DNA of 64,000 nucleotides, from assembly GCA_964034945.1 (NCBI GenBank), contig OZ035963.1, forward strand, positions 67,414,682 through 67,478,681, read 5' to 3'. Of this stretch, positions 1 to 9,235 are shown in pieces (positions within the stretch are counted from its first letter, which is position 1; each line of letters begins with the position of its first letter). A program made the position numbers and the translations under genes. Origin of the DNA: Chrysopilus asiliformis. Its lineage: Eukaryota; Arthropoda; Insecta; Diptera; Rhagionidae. The notes beneath the pieces were generated by a model. The model did no database searches. It was not told where the DNA came from and saw only the letters and a list, made by a program, of their open reading frames with translations.

Positions 1-624
1 GACATATTAATAATTGTGTTTTTCTAAGGCATGATAATGAATAATGTTTATTTTTAATTTATAGCAACGAGTTTACATAAAAAGTTATTTTAATTTCGGT
101 AAAAAATTACCATGTGGCATATTTTTATTGTTTGTAGGAGATAAAAAATTTACTTGTTTTGCAATGAAAATAGAAAAACATAATCTTCAAGAGTATTCAT
201 TGTCGTCCGAATGTAATCAATATAAAAATGTAATTAATTGTTTTTTTATACCACATCATTTGCTATGATTTGCCCGTGTTGTCTGTCAATATTTATCTAG
301 CAGTGTGGTTCATAAATTTTATAATTTTGTAAAATTTTCATGTAAACAAAAATTTAGAAGAGATTTTATTATTATAGCAAACCGAAATTTAAACATTAGG
401 GGAGATTTTATTAATCATTACGATTTTGGGGATAAAAGCCGTATTAAATTGTCAAAAATTCAATTTCTTAATCCTCGGCTTTACACCATAATCTGTGTCG
501 TTTTTTTTAGTTAAAAGTCGATGCTATTCATCATCGAAAAGTTAGTCAGACAAAAAAAATTACTAAGGCCCCGTGTACACTTGCGATTTTTACTAATGAT
601 TTTATTTTTCTTTTCTATCAACAG
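1..624 (+). other. Flo2: Intron of Flo2 upstream of the first visible exon
   Basis: No coding exon is visible here. The stretch is AT-rich and ends in a pyrimidine-rich tract followed by the acceptor AG at 623-624. The first visible exon starts with the last two bases of a split glycine codon, so at least one more coding exon must lie left of the window. I found no transposon signature in it. Confidence 0.7.
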
Positions 625-841
625 GAACTCTTACAGTCGAAGAAGTATACAAAGATCGCGATCAATTTGCTGCCTTAGTACGAGAAGTAGCCGCACCTGA
701 TGTTGGCCGTATGGGCATTGAGATCTTGTCTTTTACGATCAAAGACGTCTACGATGATGTCCAATATTTGGCATCGTTGGGCAAGGCTCAAACGGCCAGC
801 GTTAAACGCGATGCTGATGCTGGAGTGGCTGAAGCTAACAG
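625..841 (+). CDS. Flo2: Flo2 exon: end of SPFH domain
   Basis: The exon is 217 bases long. Its acceptor is at 623-624 and its donor GTGGGT starts at 842. It codes from [12 protein letters not shown] through [11 protein letters not shown] to the asparagine before the split Arg codon at the exon end. This covers the last part of the SPFH domain and the start of the helical region. The reading frame begins in mid-codon (two bases of a Gly codon). Confidence 0.93.
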
Positions 842-3800
842 GTGGGTAAAGTCGAAGTCTTAAAATATTTTGGCGCCTATTCACGGTAAAAAATCTTGGA
901 ATAAATTTCAATCAAAATTTTAATTCAGTAGTATGGATTAGAAGTTTTGTAATTTTTTTTTTGATACATTTAGTATTAAAGTCTACAATTTTGATTAAAT
1001 TGTAGACATTAATATTAACAGTATTTAAGTTCTTTTCAGAAATTTTCAGACATTCTCTTAAATTTAAAACATTTTCCACCCTTCAATCACGAAAAGTCTA
1101 ATTTTTCATTAATGAAAAACTACTGAAAAATTCTTTTCGACGGTTTTTGTTTATAAAATGATGACTTTGATATGCAAAATGATAAATTTAACCTGCAAAA
1201 CAGTCAATTTGACTTGTAAAAGGTTATACTTGCACTAAAAACTGTAAATATTTGTTAAACTCACACTAAAACTTACGTTTATTAACTTCTACGGCCTTTT
1301 TTAGGAAAAATTAAATAATAAAAAAGAACAATTTAGAAAAAAAAAATGAATTATGAAAATTTCATTCAACAGGGATGCAGGAATCCGAGAGGCGGAGTGC
1401 GAGAAGAGTGCCATGGACGTCAAATATTCGACGGATACAAAGATTGAGGACAATGCTCGAATGTACAAATTACAAAAAGCCAATTTCGACCAAGAGATTA
1501 ACACAGCGGTAAGAGAATTGTACAAAATTTTTAGAAGTTAATACACGAACGAAATATTGAGAATGGTTCAGAAAACATAGTATTTAAGGTGCCCAAATCC
1601 ACCCCTTGCAGAAAAATATTTCATCGAAAATATTTGCCAATTAAGTTACTTCTACGTGCTTGATCGGACAGTTCCAAAAAAATTGAGTTTACGGGCTGTC
1701 CATGAAGAGGTATACGGTAGTGTGACGGTGGTATTAAACCCCGTACAGAAAATCCCGAAAAAGCCCAGGGGAGGAGAGTAATAAAAAACGAAAAGTAGTG
1801 TGTCGTATTTTATATACAGACATTTATTAATATTTTTTAAACTAGTAAAAATATAACATTAAATATTTTGGGTTGACAAGCATCAGAAACTTTTCAGTCA
1901 ACACCTTTGGCGGTAATTACAAATCACGAATTCTGTGTGGAAAATATTTTTGGCCCTCCTTTTTTAGGAGACCAAAAATTAGAAGAACTAAGCGGATAGA
2001 TCTTCTATCCAGTGACGTGGCGTGCTGCTTTCAGTAGAGTGTTCAATATTAAGTTTCTGTTAAATGATAGACGTCTACTCGTAGTTTTTCCTTTCGATAC
2101 TACTTTGCAAGTTAAGTCGTGAAGTGCCGGTGTCGGCTTACCTGAATTGATAATTTCCAATTTTTCCTCGATATTTAATTGAGAAAATGGTTTCTCAAAC
2201 AATTTTTCGATTGCGCATCCGCATTCACAAGCCATAATATTAAATTAATTATTTCTCATACACAAAAGCCAACTGAACACCTGTAAAATCAGAAACCGAC
2301 TGAGCTGATGAGCAAGCAATATTGCTGTTTTGCTTGGCACACGCATCAGCACGTCAGCCGAACGGCCACACGATGGTCGGTTTTCTATTGTCGGGTTTCG
2401 CAGCATCGCGGCCAGCAGCAAGCAACATCGCATCGGTTCGCCGTGCGGCTTTTTCTGGAGCACCCAAATTCATCGTTGTGTGCGGTTGCTTCTTGTGAAC
2501 TTTGTGTGTGGTGAAACGTTTTTTGTTATAGACTTTTACTTAGTCATAATGTGTTTTTACTTTGCTTTGGTGCGCTGTAAATTGGAGAACACTCGAGTCG
2601 GTCGAACGACCGAAAGAGTCGGTATTGCGTTTCGAGTGTGTTTCGCTAAGGGGCGAGTAGGAAAGAAGGCCACAAGCAAATTTTACTTTGGTTCGCTGTA
2701 AAGTGGAGAACACTTGGTTGGTCGAAAAATCGAAAGATAAAGAAACAGGTTGGTAATGTAGGGTGCGGGTGCTTTAGGCAACCATTGCCATTGGTAAATT
2801 GTCGAAAGAATTGGCACAAAAAAAATAAATTAATTAACAATAGATTTCCGATACATATTGGATTTCAGTAGGGTGTGCAGTGAACACCCTTGCACATTAG
2901 AAGAAACGTCACTGCTTCTATCGTTTCTCAAAAACCTCGGCTCCTAGTTACGCCGCTGGTAAACACCATTCGATAGCTTCTTCATTTTGTCGCAAGAAAG
3001 AAAAATACATAGAGTTTTATACAAGGGGCACTTTTTTACAGTTGAAATTTTCTCGCGAAATAAAAACCTAAGAGATAAATTGCTGTTTCTAGCGTCTAGA
3101 CTGTTTCCTGTTCCCTCGGGAATTGTTGAGTATGGCAATTCATTTTCCGGGTTTCAATTTGATGAATAATATAGACGTCGTTCATTTTTCACGATACCCC
3201 TACGTTATGTTCAAACTTTTCTGTGGACAATCATTTTTTTCGCGCTGCCTTGTTTCTACAATTTCAGTGAACGCATTTTTGGTTTTCGTGTGGGTTTTTT
3301 TCTGATGACCATTTAGAAAGTGAATGAATTGTCACCTGGGCCAGAATTTACTCCAGTCTGAGTTATTATCATAAAACAGAATTTTTTTCTAAAAGAAAAT
3401 ATCTTTAAAAAAAACTTTTGTGGATAAAAAATTAAAATACATCACAGGCGGATGATTTTAATCACATCGTGACAATCATAAATTTTGTTATGTCCAAAAT
3501 ACTTATTCTTCGATATAATATTATAACCCATTCACATTTGATCTAAAATTTATTAAAAATAGATCTCTGAAAGTCACTGAATATTTTATTTCATTGCTAC
3601 ATTGTCCATTTGTCGGACTAAATTCGTTTCGGATTTCCGCAATCTTGCATTGTCAACAGAACTTTTATGATCTTTAAAAATTTATGCGACCATTTGACAC
3701 CTCAAATATGCTGAAAAAAACACACAATGATTAAAATTTATGAAAATTTTGACGATTCTTTTGAAGTGCTTTTAAAAAAATATTTTTTTATGATTTATGA

Positions 3801-4915
3801 TCACGATTGTATCTTTTTTTCTCAAAATTATGATTTTTTTTTGTTGTAGAAAGCTGAATCTCAACTTGCATACGAATTACAAGCGGCTAAAATTAAACAG
3901 AGAATTCGTAACGAAGAAATTCAAATCGATGTTGTCGAACGACGAAAACAAATCGAAATTGAATCGCAGGAAATCCAGAGGAAGGAACGTGAACTGACGG
4001 CAACTGTACGTTTACCAGCCGAAGCTGAAAGCTATAAGGTTCAAACAATTGCGCAGGGAAAACAGTAAGTTTCTAAGAGCTTTCTGAAAAAAAAAATAGG
4101 TATTTTGGTCACCATTTTTTAAGGGTTTTATTGAGTAAAAATTACACGAAATTGGTTAAAAAACTGGCCTAAATTTAAGGTATCCAATGTTCGATTTTGT
4201 ATTTTTTTCATCAGGTTGAATCACCTGTGGTAATACAAACCTGTGGCAATATGGTTTGCTATTCAATCATTATCACTTTTACGAAAATAAAAAATTAATC
4301 CTAGCAAAAATGCCCTGCAGTCTATTTTTGTGTGAGCAGCTTTTAAATAGACAGAATTACCATATATGGGTTGAAAATAATCCATTATGACCGAATGCCA
4401 CCAAATAATCGTTGCGTATTTTATGGACAGTCCCCTTTTACATTTACCGTTGCTCTAAAAGACTTTTTTTTTCATTTTTTAGGGCGCAAACAATTGAGGC
4501 AGCCCGTGCTGAATCCGAGAGGATAAGAAAAATTGGTTCAGCTGAAGCTCATGCCATTGAATTAGTTGGTAAAGCTGATGCCGAACGAATGAAAATGAAG
4601 GCTTCCGTCTACAAACAATACGGAGATGCAGCCATCATGAATATCGTTCTAGAATCACTTCCTAAGGTAAAGTGGAAATGCACGGATTTTTTTTTTTTTA
4701 ATTAATAAGAAATTTCTTCTGTGATAATTTTCTAGATTGCTGCTGAGATCGCCGCACCATTGGCCAAAACTGATGAAATCGTTTTGATTGGCGGCAACGA
4801 TGCGACAACCGGTGATGTAGCACGCCTAGTAGGTCAACTGCCACCGACTATTAATGCATTGACCGGTGTCGATCTATCGAAGGTTCTATCGAAAATACCC
4901 GGGGCGAAGGCGTGA
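625..4915 (+). CDS. Flo2: Flotillin-2 (reggie-1), 3' part, five coding exons
   Basis: Flotillins are membrane-associated scaffold proteins of the SPFH/prohibitin superfamily. They form oligomers on the cytosolic face of the plasma membrane and endosomes and act in lipid microdomains, endocytosis and signalling. Exons at 625-841, 1373-1508, 3850-4064, 4483-4666 and 4736-4915 join in frame to 310 residues and a TGA stop at 4913-4915. All four internal introns have GT-AG borders. The start of the visible protein ([15 protein letters not shown]) is the end of the SPFH domain. It is followed by the Glu/Ala-rich flotillin coiled coil (for example [26 protein letters not shown]) and a conserved tail ending [14 protein letters not shown]. 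Fly Flo2 is about 425-440 residues, so roughly 115-130 N-terminal residues are missing off the left edge. The sequence fits flotillin-2 much better than flotillin-1, as in [20 protein letters not shown]. No frameshift or internal stop is present, so the gene looks intact. Confidence 0.96.
842..1372 (+). other. Flo2: Flo2 intron, 531 bases
   Basis: This AT-rich intron has donor GTGGGT and an acceptor CAACAG after a T/C-poor tract. Apart from homopolymer runs I see nothing of note. Confidence 0.8.
1373..1508 (+). CDS. Flo2: Flo2 exon: start of flotillin coiled coil
   Basis: The exon is 136 bases long. It completes the split Arg codon and continues [16 protein letters not shown] through [11 protein letters not shown]. 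The donor GTAAGA starts at 1509. The EA-rich repeats are typical of the flotillin coiled coil used for oligomerisation. An open frame runs on into the intron to 1541, but the next exon restores a perfect flotillin match, so the donor is used here. Confidence 0.93.
2005..2235 (-). pseudogene. hAT transposase N-terminal fragment
   Basis: The frame reads [13 protein letters not shown], then [19 protein letters not shown] and LKAARHVTG before a TAG stop. Similar sequence, KIYPLS and FWSPKKGG, follows in the same frame. The segment with 'EKLEI..GKPTP.L' resembles the region just before the TTF-type zinc finger of hAT-family transposases. In those proteins a G-R-P-T-P motif precedes an Arg-Phe stretch and then the W-L-T-G and C-x-P-C-x-L-F motifs. 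The zinc finger and the whole catalytic RNase H-like domain are absent, so the copy cannot be active. The assignment rests on remembered family motifs and should be checked with a profile search. Confidence 0.45.
2561..2736. repeat. Diverged direct repeat pair inside the hAT remnant
   Basis: Two copies of a roughly 55-base sequence lie at 2561-2616 and 2683-2736. They share CGCTGTAAA, TGGAGAACACT, GGTCGAA and CGAAAG in the same order, about 120 bases apart. Subterminal direct repeats of this sort are common in hAT elements and are often bound by transposase. Here they may also be simple duplication debris. Confidence 0.5.
3850..4064 (+). CDS. Flo2: Flo2 exon: central coiled coil
   Basis: The exon is 215 bases long, with acceptor TTGTAG at 3844-3849 and donor GTAAGT at 4065. 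It codes [42 protein letters not shown] and AQGKQ. This is the charged central part of the helical flotillin domain. It ends two bases into a Gln codon that the next exon completes. Confidence 0.93.
4065..4482 (+). other. Flo2: Flo2 intron, 418 bases
   Basis: The intron has a clean GTAAGT donor and a T-rich acceptor. It is AT-rich and no element was recognised. The next intron, 4667-4735, is only 69 bases and contains a run of T. Confidence 0.8.
4483..4666 (+). CDS. Flo2: Flo2 exon: distal coiled coil
   Basis: The exon is 184 bases long and starts after a long T-rich tract and AG at 4481-4482. It codes [48 protein letters not shown] and SLPK. The donor GTAAAG starts at 4667. The QYGDAA segment is strongly conserved in flotillin-2. 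Confidence 0.93.
4736..4915 (+). CDS. Flo2: Flo2 last coding exon and stop
   Basis: The exon is 180 bases including TGA, and the acceptor CTAG ends at 4735 after a 69-base intron. It codes [16 protein letters not shown], the glycine-rich [24 protein letters not shown] and the C-terminus KIPGAKA. The C-terminus matches the form I know from Drosophila Flo2, which supports a dipteran source. Confidence 0.94.
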   Translation: MAAEIAAPLAKTDEIVLIGGNDATTGDVARLVGQLPPTINALTGVDLSKVLSKIPGAKA

Positions 4916-5280
4916 ACCTTAGCCACCAGCGGTGTTGAAGACGATGGAACAACTGTATAACACTGAATCCAACAACAACAAATCATGTAATAGTAAACAG
5001 AATCAACAACAACAAAAAAACACATCAACTGAAATAGCAAAACAAACGAGTAACAGCCAAAACACAATCTTAAGTCTACATTCAACTGGAACGACAAGAA
5101 AAAAAAAAAAACTACAAAATAATAATCCAAAGAATGGAAACTGTAACAAAAAATGTGAAAACATTTCCTCAATTTTCCTTTTGAAAACTATACTCCAATA
5201 TTTAGTTAGTAATTTAAGCAAAAATAATTAACTTCCAATCTTTTGTGTACAATAAAAAAAAAATAATTGAAAAAAAAAAT
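4916..5280 (+). other. Flo2: Flo2 3' UTR (probable)
   Basis: After the stop codon the sequence becomes A-rich with CAA-type repeats (4972-5020). A candidate AATAAA lies at 5252-5257. The true cleavage site cannot be read from the sequence. Longer 3' UTRs ending at later AATAAA motifs (for example near 5887) are possible. Confidence 0.6.
5252..5257 (+). promoter_or_regulatory. Candidate poly(A) signal AATAAA
   Basis: The canonical hexamer lies 337 bases after the Flo2 stop and is followed by A-rich DNA. In AT-rich DNA this hexamer is frequent by chance, so this is a candidate only. Confidence 0.45.
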
Positions 5281-6669
5281 CAAAAACTGTCGTGAATGAA
5301 AGCTAAAACGTTTTGCGGGGTCTTTTTCTCCTCAAACAATTAGAAAAAAAAAACATTCTTTATCATAGGGCCGAAATGTAGTTCACGCAAACCATCAAAA
5401 ATCTGAAAAAAAAACAACAACAAACAAAAAAAGATATTAAATAGTTCTACCTCAGTTCAATCGGTTTTTACCTTAAATAATAATTATTAACTTTTTGTTG
5501 TCTTTTATGTGTATTCGTTTTTATTATTCAAATCTTCTTTAATCGTTTTAACCGCATTTATTTTCTTGACCATGTCAACGTCTTTATATATATAAAATAC
5601 AATCTTTGATAAATGTTATTTCTAGCACGAATTTTTTGCGATTTTCAATTCCATGTGAAAACACCGACCACAATCTTCTCGAATGAAAAGTTTTCTTTGT
5701 ATTTTTTTATTCAATATTTTTTTTTCAATCAATCTAATGAAGAAAAGAATATTTCTAGATTAATTCAGGCATTCTTAAAGCATCATGAATAGAGAAATTT
5801 AATTATTTTTTTACTATTTGTGTTTTTTGTATCTATTTGGTATTGCTCTATCTTTTTGTAATAAGACGCCGTTTATTATTTAAAAAAAATAAATCTATGA
5901 AGATAAAAGTTTTATTAAAATTCATTGAAATGCCACTTATTATAAATAAGCTTTATAAAAAAAATTATTACAAAATAAACAACAAAAAACTGTTATTTAG
6001 TGTAATGTCGAAAAGTGATTTTGTAATCGATTAGTCAAGAAAATCTTAAATGTAAAGAAATGCACGCTTCTCTATGGCTAGGGGATATTTGCATCAGCTA
6101 AATTTAAAAAAAAAATAATATTTTGAATTTTTATAAGCAAAATTAATTTTTAAAGCTACAATCGGATCAATTCAATGTTTCGGTGAATTTTCCAATCTGA
6201 ATCGTGCAAAATGTCCCTAAAAATTGAAAGCTATTTAATATTGTAAAATGATGTTTTAGGTGATAATTAGATGAATTTTATTTGTTGTAATTGGATGTCT
6301 TGATTTTTGTAATTAAGAAATTTTCAAACTTCTAGCAACAAACGAATAAAAAATCGTTCAAATTGAATTTAGGGGCAATGTTGGCAGTCTTGGTTCCTTT
6401 TTTTTTTAAATAAAAATACCAGAAATATTTTAAATCTCACATGTTAAACTTCTGAAGGGAAACTAGATTAAAAACGCAGTGAAATCACAAATGTGCCAAG
6501 ATTACTTTCAAATCACCATCCATAGACTAACTACCCAAATAGCATTTAAGCAGCCGTATCGCGTTTATTCACATATTTCGTCACCATGTCGCGGCGACAA
6601 GTAATTTTTGATGTGTTAAGAAAGCGACAACCCTTTATTAAAATAATAGCGATCTTTTCGTTGACTTAC

Positions 6670-6698
6670 AACTCGAGAACCACTAGAGCGATTTGAAC
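6670..6698 (+). repeat. Short transposon-like motif (remnant)
   Basis: The piece AACTCGAGAACCACTAGAG followed by CGATTTGAAC resembles the 'AACTC..GAAC..CTGGACCGATTT' segment near the 5' end of many insect Helitrons and other non-autonomous elements. A closer version is in the Helitron-like element at about 14625. No element ends are visible here. Confidence 0.3.
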
Positions 6699-8768
6699 TA
6701 GTACTCGTTAAGGCGAACCCTTAAATATCTATAGTGGGTTTTTCCGCCCATACCAGCATTTTTGCTATATGGCACATATCTACCGCTAGAACACCAAAAA
6801 TGCAAGTAGGGACATGTGGAAACCAAATGTTCTTCTGTATTCTTAGTCTTTCCTTGCTATTTGCGAAATTTTTGAGAAAAAGTTGCTCCAATTTTCACTA
6901 TTAGTCCAAATCTGGTTTTCACTACTAAACATTTTCGTTTTTCATGAAAATTTCTGACATTACTAAAAATTGGGGTCTCTGCTACCTCCTGAAATTCTTG
7001 CAAGTGATTGTTGGTATATTTGGACGGTTATATCAATTCGTATTCCCAATAATAGCCATTTATTGCCCTTATGTTACATGTGTGAGCTTTGATTTATTAT
7101 CGCTAAAAATATAAACCTTCTTCACAGACATTTATGTGCACAAAATATTTTATTAATTTTTTTAAAACAATTTTCAACTCCAGACAATCAAATTCTAAAT
7201 TAAAGTGAATAAATTGAGAGTAAAAACCAATAAACAAAAATAAAGCTAACAGCAAAATAGAGGAAAAAAAATATATCCAAGTCTCTGATACCGCAATTTA
7301 ATATTTTTAAGTAGAAGAAATTGTTGTTAAAAAATACTAGTTAAATAGTCGTTGTTGTATAGTATTAAGTGAGAGAATAAACAAAACAAAAAATATATAA
7401 CTTAAAAATGAAGTAAAAATAACCAATTTAAAAATCTGTCTGCAACAATATTTAAGAAGAATGCGAAAAATGTGGTTCGAGACTTAATTAGAAATATTTG
7501 TATGTAATTTGTGCCTTTAGAGAGAATATCTTTTGCATCTAAAATGCTCAATTTTTTTTAGTTCACGAGCTTTTTATTTATTTAGTTTGATTTTTAAAGA
7601 TGCATTCAACAATTTCACTGCCCTGTTATTGTAATCATTTGGGACAATTTATTAAAATTGAATTGTCCACATTTTTGTGAAGTTTTTACGACTCACAGTT
7701 TTTAATTTCATTCCAAAAGACAGAAAAGATTAATAAAATGGTGATCAGTGTTCAAATTCGCTCAGAAAAAAAAACTAAAACTGCTATTACAAAACCCACC
7801 TAATATTTTGAAGCAAAAATCTTATCTTGATTTGAAAATTTAAAACCGATTGCATTCCATTTTGATCTTTTTTGCTGAATGAATAAAATTTCATTGCTTG
7901 ATTTTTACACACTATTTTTGATTGTAAATTTTCTTTTACAAATTACCAAAAAAAAAAATCGCTAGGAAGTTTTTTCCATCAAAAAACGTATTTATTTAAC
8001 TCACTTTTTATTATCAACATTGCCCTAAAGCTCTTAGAAAATTGTTAAGGAGTAATAAATTAATTAGTAAAAAAATCTAATAATTAAATCGAAACTGCCA
8101 TTTAAATTATAAACGAAATTTTTCGACGTTACACAAATTCTTGTTTTACAACAGAAATAAATCACACTTTCGAGTTGAAGCATTTTTACAAAACCGTCAG
8201 GTATGTAAACACGGAAAAAAAATCTTTTTGTAAATCTTCTAAAGTATAACTTAATTAATTACATAAATTTAAAGAAAATATATATAATAAGACGAAATGC
8301 AATTGAATAAATTCAAATGATTGTAAAAATATAAAACTTTATTCTAATTAAAAAAAAAATTAATAAAATTGAACAAAACTGTAACGTAGTTCGCTTATTT
8401 CTGTTTACGTTTAATTAAAAATTCAAAAAACAAAACCACAAAATTAAGAAAAAAAGTACCAAATAATTAAATTAATTGAATAGAATTGAAATCTTGCGTT
8501 TCTATGTGTGGCACACAAAGTATGCGGTTTGTTTTTTGCAACACTACTTTCATTATGACAAAATAATAATTGTGAAAAAAAAAATAAAAAAAAGTATATT
8601 ATATGAAAAAAGAATATTGAGAAAAACAAGTTTGTGCTTATAAAAAAAATGAAACATTTAAAGAAAATTTTTTATTCAACAAATTACTAACACAAATTTA
8701 TATAAGGAAAATGGTAAAAGAAAAATTTAAAAAAAAATATGTAAAACAAAAATTACATTTACAAAAAC

Positions 8769-8792
8769 ATATATATATATATATATATATAT
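8769..8792. repeat. (AT)12 microsatellite
   Basis: Twelve uninterrupted AT units lie about 115 bases left of the start of the repeat blocks. Confidence 0.95.
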
Positions 8793-8906
8793 TTTATATT
8801 ATATACTCTTGTAAACAGCTACGAAAAAAGAAAAGAAACGTCTGAAAAACAAACTTGTTGTGTTTTATTTTCCTCGAGGAGATTTTTATTCAAATTATCC
8901 AGTTCC

Positions 8907-8958
8907 AACCGGAAGGCGCAAAAACCACGTTTATATGGACTTTTTGCGCCTTCCGGTT
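8907..8958. repeat. Perfect 18 bp hairpin at left edge of repeat blocks
   Basis: AACCGGAAGGCGCAAAAA at 8907-8924 is repeated as its exact reverse complement at 8941-8958, leaving a 16-base loop. It marks the change from AT-rich DNA to the foldback and satellite sequence, which starts directly after it. Confidence 0.85.
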
Positions 8959-9235
8959 TCTCCTGTATTTATGGTCTGATCGGGCTGATATTTTGCATAC
9001 GGAGGTTTTTGGGGTCGCTGATCACAAATCCTTTATCCGTTTTGAGCTAGTTCTAACGGTTTGGCCAGGGCGCCTAGGGTCGCCTCAAAAAATTGAGATA
9101 GCTCAAAATGGACCGCGGATTCGCGATCAGCGACCCCTCATTATCCTACACACCAAGTTTCAGCGAAATCGATTTTTTTCAAAAAATCGCAAAAATCGAC
9201 AGTGGTTATCCATCGATTTTCGCGATTTTTTCGAA
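8959..9235. repeat. Diverged head-type repeat with hairpin junction
   Basis: This stretch holds recognisable relatives of the satellite head: GGGTCGCTGATCACAAATCC near 9012, the linker GGTTTGGCCAGGGCG at about 9059, TGGACCGCGGATTCGCGAT near 9110 and CACCAAGTTTCAGCG near 9150. It ends in an inverted T-rich/A-rich junction (about 9165-9240) around GTGGTTATCCATCG. This junction is a relative of the loop found in the later extended linkers. Confidence 0.7.

Larger units (their letters stand above)
1905..2958 (-). mobile_element. Decayed hAT-type DNA transposon in Flo2 intron
   Basis: Read on the minus strand from 2958, the sequence starts CAGCGGCGTAACTAGGAG, a typical hAT terminal inverted repeat end. 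The opposite end is less clear. The best candidate begins at 1905 (CTTTGGCGGTAATTAC) and shares only the GGCG and TAA/TA positions. The 8 bases outside each end are GTCAACAC (1897-1904) and GTAAACAC (2959-2966). They differ at one position and would be an aged 8 bp target duplication, the length expected for hAT. A transposase-like fragment lies inside on the same strand. The right end is fairly secure, the left end is tentative. Confidence 0.5.
1509..3849 (+). other. Flo2: Flo2 intron, 2341 bases, with transposon remnant
   Basis: This is the longest visible intron. It contains a probable hAT transposon remnant at about 1905-2958. The rest (1509-1904 and 2959-3849) is AT-rich and shows no coding exon, although several short chance ORFs cross it. 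Confidence 0.75.
5281..8890. other. AT-rich intergenic DNA, no gene seen
   Basis: About 3.6 kb separate Flo2 from the repeat blocks. No frame longer than chance expectation and no RNA gene were recognised. Parts around 6540-7080 are less AT-rich and may be old transposon sequence. The last 200 bases hold an AT microsatellite. Confidence 0.7.

Noticed and set aside
2330..2701. 123-codon frame in the Flo2 intron
   Set aside because: It lies within the hAT remnant, on the strand opposite to the transposase fragment, and shows no recognisable domain.
4932..5231. Asn/Gln/Lys-rich 99-codon frame after the Flo2 stop
   Set aside because: It lies in the A-rich 3' UTR with CAA repeats, so the composition explains the frame. 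It has no start context or homology.
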